Source: DASRSS01 sp035656335
GTDB taxonomy: Bacteria > Actinomycetota > Actinomycetes > Mycobacteriales > Jatrophihabitantaceae
DNA: 9,993 nucleotides
Direction: 5' to 3'
NCBI GenBank assembly: GCA_035656335.1
Contig: DASRSS010000043.1
Coordinates: 1 to 9,993, forward strand
The position numbers and the translations under genes are program-made. Below the pieces are notes generated by a model, which saw only the letters and a list, made by a program, of their open reading frames with translations, had not been told where the DNA came from and did not search any database. This document shows, piece by piece, positions 5,374 to 9,993 of this stretch; position 1 is the stretch's first letter; every line of letters starts with the position of its first letter.

Positions 5374-6473
5374 TCGCGCCGCCCTGGGTTCCCGTCCCGC
5401 CGGTCGGGTACGGGGGAACCGAGGTGGTCGTCGACAACCTCGCCCGCGCGCTCAGCGCGCGGGGCCACGACGTGCGGCTGTTCACCGTCGGCGAGTCCCG
5501 CTGCCCGGTCCGGCGCGACTGGCTGTTCGCCCGCCCGCCCGACCCGATGGGCACCAGCATCGAGGAGGCCGCGCACGTGCTCGCCGCCTACGACGCGTTG
5601 GCGGACGTCGACGTCATTCACGACCACAGCGTGTTGGGTCCGCTCGTCGCGCCCGCGCACAGCCGGCACCGCACACCCGTTGTCAGCACGCATCACGGCC
5701 CGTTCACCGCCGTGAACCAGCGCATCTTTGCCAAGATCGCCGAGCGCGCCGCCGTGATCGCAATCTCGCACGACCAGGCCAGCCGGGCGGGACGGGTGCC
5801 CGTCAGTGCCGTGATCCATCACGGCATCGACCTCGACGCCTACCAGTTCGGTCCCGGCGACGGCGGCTACCTGCTCTTCCTCGGCCGGATGTCCCCGGAC
5901 AAGGGCGTGCACCTCGCGGTACGGGCGGCACACGCCGCCGGTCGGCCGCTACGGCTGGCGAGCAAGATCCGAGAGCCGGCGGAGTGGGAGTATTTCGAGC
6001 GCACCGTGCGACCGCTGCTCGGCCCGAACGACGACCTCATGACCGAACCCGGCTTCGACCAGCAGCTGCGACTGCTGAGGCACGCGACGGCACTGCTCAA
6101 CCCGATCTGCTGGCCGGAACCGTTCGGGCTCGTGATGGCCGAGTCGCTGGCGTGCGGCACGCCGGTGGTCGGGTTCGCCAGCGGTGCCGCGCCCGAGATC
6201 GTCGACGACGGGCGCACCGGCTTCCTCTGTGCCGACGAAGCGGCTCTGGTTGCGGCCGTCGACCGCGTGACTGAGCTGGACCGCCACGCGTGTCGTACCG
6301 CGGTCGAGGAGCGCTTCTCGATGGGACGGATGGCGTCCGAGCACGAAGCGTTGTACCGACGGGTGGTCCACCGACCGACCCGGGATACCGAGGTGAGCGC
6401 GTGTCCGAGCCGACACAGCCATGGGCATTTGATGACGAGCCTGCAGCGAAGTTCACCGCACCCGATGTCGTGA
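5358..6473 (+). CDS. Glycosyltransferase family 4 (GT-B fold)
   Basis: The 371-residue protein starts MRIGMIAPPWVPVPPVGYGGTE, the classic N-terminus of GT4 retaining glycosyltransferases with the glycine-rich acceptor-side loop. The C-terminal donor-binding domain has YLLFLGRMSPDKGVHLAVRA (171-190) and the E-x7-E signature E254-PFGLVMA-E262, followed by ACGTPVVGF and APEIVDDGRTGFL. These features indicate transfer of sugar from a nucleotide-sugar donor; the acceptor is unknown. It has no signal peptide, so it should be cytosolic or membrane-peripheral. The ATG at 5358 is chosen because it gives the family's usual MRI start; an ATG at 5370 overlapping the previous stop as ATGA is the alternative. 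The longer upstream frame is the shadow of the zinc-ribbon gene. The fold seems to end near residue 340; the last ~30 residues, rich in Ser and His, lie largely in the overlap with the next gene. Confidence 0.87.
   Translation: MRIGMIAPPWVPVPPVGYGGTEVVVDNLARALSARGHDVRLFTVGESRCPVRRDWLFARPPDPMGTSIEEAAHVLAAYDALADVDVIHDHSVLGPLVAPAHSRHRTPVVSTHHGPFTAVNQRIFAKIAERAAVIAISHDQASRAGRVPVSAVIHHGIDLDAYQFGPGDGGYLLFLGRMSPDKGVHLAVRAAHAAGRPLRLASKIREPAEWEYFERTVRPLLGPNDDLMTEPGFDQQLRLLRHATALLNPICWPEPFGLVMAESLACGTPVVGFASGAAPEIVDDGRTGFLCADEAALVAAVDRVTELDRHACRTAVEERFSMGRMASEHEALYRRVVHRPTRDTEVSACPSRHSHGHLMTSLQRSSPHPMS
6390..6397 (+). promoter_or_regulatory. Ribosome binding site deciding the GTG start of the debranching-like enzyme
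   Basis: GAGGTGAG ends three bases before the GTG at 6401 (five bases from its GAGGTG core), inside the glycosyltransferase coding sequence. It supports the GTG start over the upstream ATG at 6290 and the GTG at 6470. Confidence 0.6.
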
Positions 6474-8533
6474 CCCTCGTCGAGGGATCGACGTTCTGCG
6501 TCGGGGATGCGACGGGCGACATACACGCCGGCCGTGCGCACGGCCTGTTCGTGCGCGACACGCGCGTGCTCTCCGACCTCCGCCTCACGATCGACGACGT
6601 GACCCCGAGCCCGCTGACCGTGCTGCACAGCGACCCGTTCGCCGCGACCCACATCGCGCGGCTCGCTCCCGGTAGTGGCCAGCCGGAGAGCAGGACGCTG
6701 CTCGTCGTGCGTCGCCGTTACGTCGGCAACGGCATGCGTGAGGACATCAGCGTTCGCAACCTCGCGCTCCGGGCGGTTCAGTGCCACGTCCGGCTCGCCG
6801 TCGCCGCCGACTTCGCCGACCTGTTCGAGGTCAAGGAGGGACGGGCCCAGCCGGCGCCCGACGTGCGGAGCGTGCCGGGCGAGTCGGAACTGCGGCTCGC
6901 CCGGCGGCGCGGCAGCCGCACGCTGGGCGTGACCGTCAGCACTGCCGGGCGAGCGCAACTGTCGACCGACTCGCTGACCTGGATCGTGTCCCTGCCACCG
7001 CACGGCGAGTGGACCACGAGCGTCGAGGTCGTGCCCGAGGTCGATGGCACCCCGCTGCCGCTGCGCCATCCGCGCGGCAGCAGCGTCGAGCACACCGGTC
7101 CGGCCCGGCGGCTACGGGCCTGGCGAGCGCGCAGTCCCGAGGTCGACACGGCCGACCCGGGGCTGGCCGCGGTGCTCGCCCGCAGCGTCGAGGACCTCGG
7201 CGCACTGCGCATCTACGACCCTCAACACCCAGAGCGCGCGGTGGTCGCGGCCGGCGCGCCCTGGTTCATGGCACTCTTCGGGCGCGACTCGCTGCTCACG
7301 TCGTGGATGCTGCTGCCGCTGGACGCCAGTCTCGCCGTCGGCACCATGCAGACGCTCGCCGAGCACCAGGGCGCACGCGTGGACGCCGCGTCCGAGGAGG
7401 AGCCCGGCCGGATCCTGCACGAAATCCGGTTCGGGCCGTCCAGTGACTTCGCACTCGGTGGCCGCACGGTGTACTACGGCACGGCCGACGCCACCCCGCT
7501 GTTCGTGATGCTGCTCGGCGAACTTCAGCGCTGGGGCAGCGACCCGGACGCCGTCGCCGCGCTCCTTCCGCACGCCGACCGGGCTCTGGAGTGGATCGAG
7601 AACTACGGCGACGCGGACGGCGACGGCTTCGTCGAGTACCGGCGCAAGACACCTGCCGGCCTGGCCAACCAGGGTTGGAAGGACTCCTGGGACGGCATCA
7701 CGTTCGCCGACGGCCGGGTCGCGGAGGCGCCGATCGCGCTCGCCGAGGTGCAGGCGTACTGCTATGCGGCCTTCCGCGCCCGCGCACACTTCGCGGCGAA
7801 CTCCGGCGACCAGGAAGGACAGCGGCACTGGCTGGATCGCGCGGCCACGCTCAAACGCACGTTCAACGAGTCGTTCTGGTTGCCCGATCGGGGCTGGTTC
7901 GCGCTCGGTCTGGACGCGGACAAGCGCCCGATCGACGCACTGACCTCCAACATCGGGCATTGCCTGTGGACCGGGATCGTCGACGCCGACAAGGCCGCGT
8001 CCGTCGCCGACCGACTGCTGTCCCCTGCGATGTTCACCGGCTGGGGCATCCGCACGCTGGCGTCGAACATGGCCGCCTACAACCCGATCAGCTATCACAA
8101 CGGATCGGTGTGGCCGCACGACAACGCGCTGTGCGCGGCAGGTCTGATGCGCTACGGCTTCGTCCAGCAGGCACAGCGGGTGATCACCGGTCTCCTGGAC
8201 GCGGCGGCACACTTCAACCACCGGCTGCCCGAGCTGTTCTGCGGATTCGGCGCCGACGAGTTCGCGGCGCCCGTGACGTACCCCACGTCCTGCTCTCCGC
8301 AGGCATGGGCGGCGGCGACTCCGTTCTCGCTGCTGCGCAGCCTGCTGCGGTTCGACCCGGAACTTCCCGCACACGAGCTCTGGTGCGCCCCCGCCGTTCC
8401 CGAGCGGTACCTGCCACTGCGCATCAGCGGGCTGCACGTCGCCGGCCTGGACGTCGATGTGGAGGTCAGCTCGCACGCGTGGCGGGTCGCCGGGCTCGCC
8501 GGCAGCGGCCTCGCGCTGGTGTCACCCGGCTGA
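6401..8533 (+). CDS. Amylo-alpha-1,6-glucosidase / glycogen debranching-like enzyme
   Basis: This 710-residue protein has the two-part layout of bacterial amylo-alpha-1,6-glucosidase-like enzymes: an N-terminal beta-rich GDE_N-type domain (about 23-225, starting VTLVEGSTFCVGDATGDI and then HGLFVRDTRVLSDLRL) and a C-terminal (alpha/alpha)6 glucosidase barrel. Barrel landmarks are APWFMALFGRDSLLTSW (286-302), NQGWKDSWDGI (423-433), YHNGSVWPHDNAL (565-577) and PTSCSPQAWAA (628-638). Family members are expected to release glucose from alpha-1,6 branches or related glucosides, but many are uncharacterised, so the substrate is not fixed. No signal peptide is seen, so it is cytosolic. The GTG start at 6401 has a good ribosome site and keeps the WAF-x3-PA segment that I recall in homologs. 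It overlaps the glycosyltransferase by 73 bases. With GH65 and GT4 it suggests alpha-glucan turnover. Confidence 0.87.
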   Translation: MSEPTQPWAFDDEPAAKFTAPDVVTLVEGSTFCVGDATGDIHAGRAHGLFVRDTRVLSDLRLTIDDVTPSPLTVLHSDPFAATHIARLAPGSGQPESRTLLVVRRRYVGNGMREDISVRNLALRAVQCHVRLAVAADFADLFEVKEGRAQPAPDVRSVPGESELRLARRRGSRTLGVTVSTAGRAQLSTDSLTWIVSLPPHGEWTTSVEVVPEVDGTPLPLRHPRGSSVEHTGPARRLRAWRARSPEVDTADPGLAAVLARSVEDLGALRIYDPQHPERAVVAAGAPWFMALFGRDSLLTSWMLLPLDASLAVGTMQTLAEHQGARVDAASEEEPGRILHEIRFGPSSDFALGGRTVYYGTADATPLFVMLLGELQRWGSDPDAVAALLPHADRALEWIENYGDADGDGFVEYRRKTPAGLANQGWKDSWDGITFADGRVAEAPIALAEVQAYCYAAFRARAHFAANSGDQEGQRHWLDRAATLKRTFNESFWLPDRGWFALGLDADKRPIDALTSNIGHCLWTGIVDADKAASVADRLLSPAMFTGWGIRTLASNMAAYNPISYHNGSVWPHDNALCAAGLMRYGFVQQAQRVITGLLDAAAHFNHRLPELFCGFGADEFAAPVTYPTSCSPQAWAAATPFSLLRSLLRFDPELPAHELWCAPAVPERYLPLRISGLHVAGLDVDVEVSSHAWRVAGLAGSGLALVSPG

Positions 8534-9739
8534 GCGGTCGCTCGTCCGGTCGCGGTGCCAGCCGAGTTGAGCCAGCTGCTGCGCGCGCATCAGGTCGCCT
8601 GCGGCGACAACACCAACCGGCCGGCGGGACTCGTCGACCACCAACGCGATCCCACCGGCTGCGGGCAACCGCGGCGCGAGCTGGTCGAGGGGCGTATCGC
8701 GACCCACTACCAGCAACCGCTCGCCGCGGATGCGGGACAGATCGCGCAGCCGCACCTCCTGCCGCTGTCCGGCCGGCACGCGCTGCAGATCGCGCAACGT
8801 CATCAGCCCGCTCGCGGCGCCAGAGAAGTCGACCAGAACGAGCAGCGGCTGGGCCGCCTGCTCCGCGGTCAACTCGCGCAGGAGCTGACCGACGCTCCAC
8901 CAGTCCGGCAGCGGGCTCCGGACCGGCGACATGACCTCCCCGGCCAGCACGCCGTGCAGCGCCGCGAGTCCGGCCGTGGAGCGTTCGACGGCCGCACCGC
9001 TGAGCACGATCCAGCCGACTAGCGCCAGCCACAGGCCGGCGACGCCGCCGGCGAGCACCTCGAAGAAACCCAGGACCATCAGGGCGACGCCGAGCCCGCG
9101 ACCCGCCCGCGCCGCAGCGATGTCGGCGCGCTCGCGGTCGCGGTAGCGACGCCACAGAACCGCCCGCAGCAGTCGGCCGCCGTCCAGCGGAGCACCCGGC
9201 AGCAGGTTGAACACCGCGAGCAACACGTTGACCCCGGCCAGCCAGGCGAGCGCTGCTCCGACCAGCCCGGCACCGCCGACGCCCCACGCCGCCAGCGCGC
9301 TGATGCCGCCGACGAGCAGACTGGTCAACGGCCCCGCGGCGGCGACGCACGCGTCCGCGCGAGCGCTCGGCGGCTCGCTCTCGAGGGACGTCATGCCGCC
9401 GAGCATCCAGAGCGTGATTCCCTGCACGCGCATCCCGAAGTGGCGGGCGACAAGCGCGTGCGCCAGTTCGTGGGCGAGCAGCGTGACCAGAAAGATCCCG
9501 GCGGTGATCGACCCGGCGATCCAGTACGCGGCTAGGGCTCGATGGGGCTCGGCGGCGGGCAGGGCTGAATCGGCGAGGACGTATGCGAACAGCGCCAGCG
9601 TCGCCAGGGTGGACCAGTGCGCGGACACCGGAATGCCGGCCCACCGGCCGAGCGGCAGACCACGCCGGAACGGATCCTGTCTGCTCGGCGCGGGCTCCAA
9701 CGACGTAGCGCTGTGCTGCGCAGGTCGCGTGTCCGTCAT
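8522..9739 (-). CDS. Site-2 protease (M50) with C-terminal CBS pair, Rip3/Rv2625c-like
   Basis: The 405-residue membrane protein has the intramembrane metalloprotease motif H90-E-L-A-H94, with E91 catalytic and the histidines binding zinc. The second motif, N178LLPGAPLDGGR, supplies the third ligand D186. Membrane segments are visible at about 44-60, 75-95, 130-152, 155-180 and 215-248. The C-terminal part (about 265-390) has two CBS domains: GEVMSPV...LMTLRDLQRVP and VRLRDLSRI...GVVAAGDLMRAQQLA. This is the M50 subfamily of M. tuberculosis Rip3 (Rv2625c), a DosR-regulon protein. It probably cuts a membrane-bound regulator such as an anti-sigma factor, with the CBS pair possibly sensing adenine nucleotides; the substrate is unknown. 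The ATG overlaps the upstream DUF1918 stop as ATGA, so the two are co-translated. The 3' end overlaps the convergent debranching-like gene by 12 bases. Confidence 0.92.
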   Translation of the reverse strand: MTDTRPAQHSATSLEPAPSRQDPFRRGLPLGRWAGIPVSAHWSTLATLALFAYVLADSALPAAEPHRALAAYWIAGSITAGIFLVTLLAHELAHALVARHFGMRVQGITLWMLGGMTSLESEPPSARADACVAAAGPLTSLLVGGISALAAWGVGGAGLVGAALAWLAGVNVLLAVFNLLPGAPLDGGRLLRAVLWRRYRDRERADIAAARAGRGLGVALMVLGFFEVLAGGVAGLWLALVGWIVLSGAAVERSTAGLAALHGVLAGEVMSPVRSPLPDWWSVGQLLRELTAEQAAQPLLVLVDFSGAASGLMTLRDLQRVPAGQRQEVRLRDLSRIRGERLLVVGRDTPLDQLAPRLPAAGGIALVVDESRRPVGVVAAGDLMRAQQLAQLGWHRDRTSDRSAG

Positions 9740-9993
9740 CGCCTACCCGCACGGGTGGTTATCGCCGACTGCAGCTGCCTGATGCGTTCGGACTCGGCGT
9801 GGTCGCGCTCGGCCTGCGCCGCCGCGCTGACGACATCGGCGTCGGGCCCGGGAAACACCAGCGCCTCGCGGTCGGTGTCCGTCCAACGGACCGTGTACGG
9901 CGGTTGTCCGTCCGTCCCCACTCCGATGATCGCGGCACGGCGGACAGGGCGTCCTTCGGAGTGGCTGTTGACGATCAACCAGTCGCCCACCTC
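9736..9993 (-). CDS. DUF1918 domain protein (5' end beyond the right edge)
   Basis: The visible 84-85 codons encode a small DUF1918-type protein: GDWLIVNSH, RRAAIIGVG, then QPPYTVRWTDTDREALVFPGPDA. The PPY-x-VRW...E-x-LVFPGPDA core is the hallmark of this family of small beta-rich (SH3-like) proteins, common in actinobacteria and often found near stress or DosR-type genes. No biochemical function is established. A charged helical tail (AERDHAESERIRQLQSA) follows the domain. The first in-frame start in the window is a GTG at 9990-9988, but family members normally have a few more residues before the GD, so the true start is probably just outside. The stop overlaps the protease start as ATGA, making it the upstream member of a two-gene operon whose promoter is outside the window. 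Confidence 0.8.
   Translation of the reverse strand, partial: EVGDWLIVNSHSEGRPVRRAAIIGVGTDGQPPYTVRWTDTDREALVFPGPDADVVSAAAQAERDHAESERIRQLQSAITTRAGRR

Noticed and set aside
5169..7093. Overlapping minus-strand frames over the glycosyltransferase and debranching-like genes
   Set aside because: All lie antisense to genes with clear family motifs, and their translations are compositionally biased without domains.

Overview
The window is very GC-rich, with codon third positions almost all G or C, GTG/TTG starts and tightly overlapping genes. This points to an actinomycete chromosome; the genus cannot be told from the sequence. The gene set matches the DosR/DevR (hypoxia/dormancy) regulons of actinobacteria: two universal stress proteins, an Acg-type nitroreductase-fold protein, an Rv2625c/Rip3-like site-2 protease with CBS domains, a DUF1918 protein, and, at the left edge, the first codons of what looks like a DosS/DevS-type GAF sensor kinase.

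Layout. Positions 1-96 (minus) hold the start of the putative sensor kinase. Positions 97-304 are a divergent promoter region with two DosR-like boxes. A tandem-domain universal stress protein follows (305-1192, plus). Its stop codon abuts the stop of a convergent Acg-like gene (1193-2182, minus). Positions 2183-2329 form a second divergent promoter region, with two more DosR-like boxes. From there a five-gene plus-strand operon runs to 8533: GH65 phosphorylase-like enzyme, second universal stress protein, small zinc-ribbon protein, GT4 glycosyltransferase and amylo-alpha-1,6-glucosidase-like enzyme. It is packed with ATGA-type or longer overlaps. A convergent minus-strand pair closes the window: a DUF1918 protein (5' end off the edge) coupled by an ATGA overlap to the site-2 protease/CBS protein, whose stop overlaps the end of the GH65 operon by 12 bases.

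How it fits together. The likely theme is a stress- or hypoxia-induced island that combines stress proteins (USPs, Acg-like), alpha-glucan or disaccharide turnover (GH65, GT4, debranching-like enzyme) and membrane proteolysis (site-2 protease). The most notable regulatory signal is that the proximal DosR-like boxes in front of the first USP and the Acg-like gene are both centred exactly 42.5 bp from the first base of the start codon. With the usual DosR placement, this predicts leaderless mRNAs for both genes. No mobile element, tRNA, rRNA or CRISPR array was seen. Nothing here proves a wholly new system; the carbohydrate operon, its small zinc-ribbon gene and the promoter geometry are the parts most worth checking.
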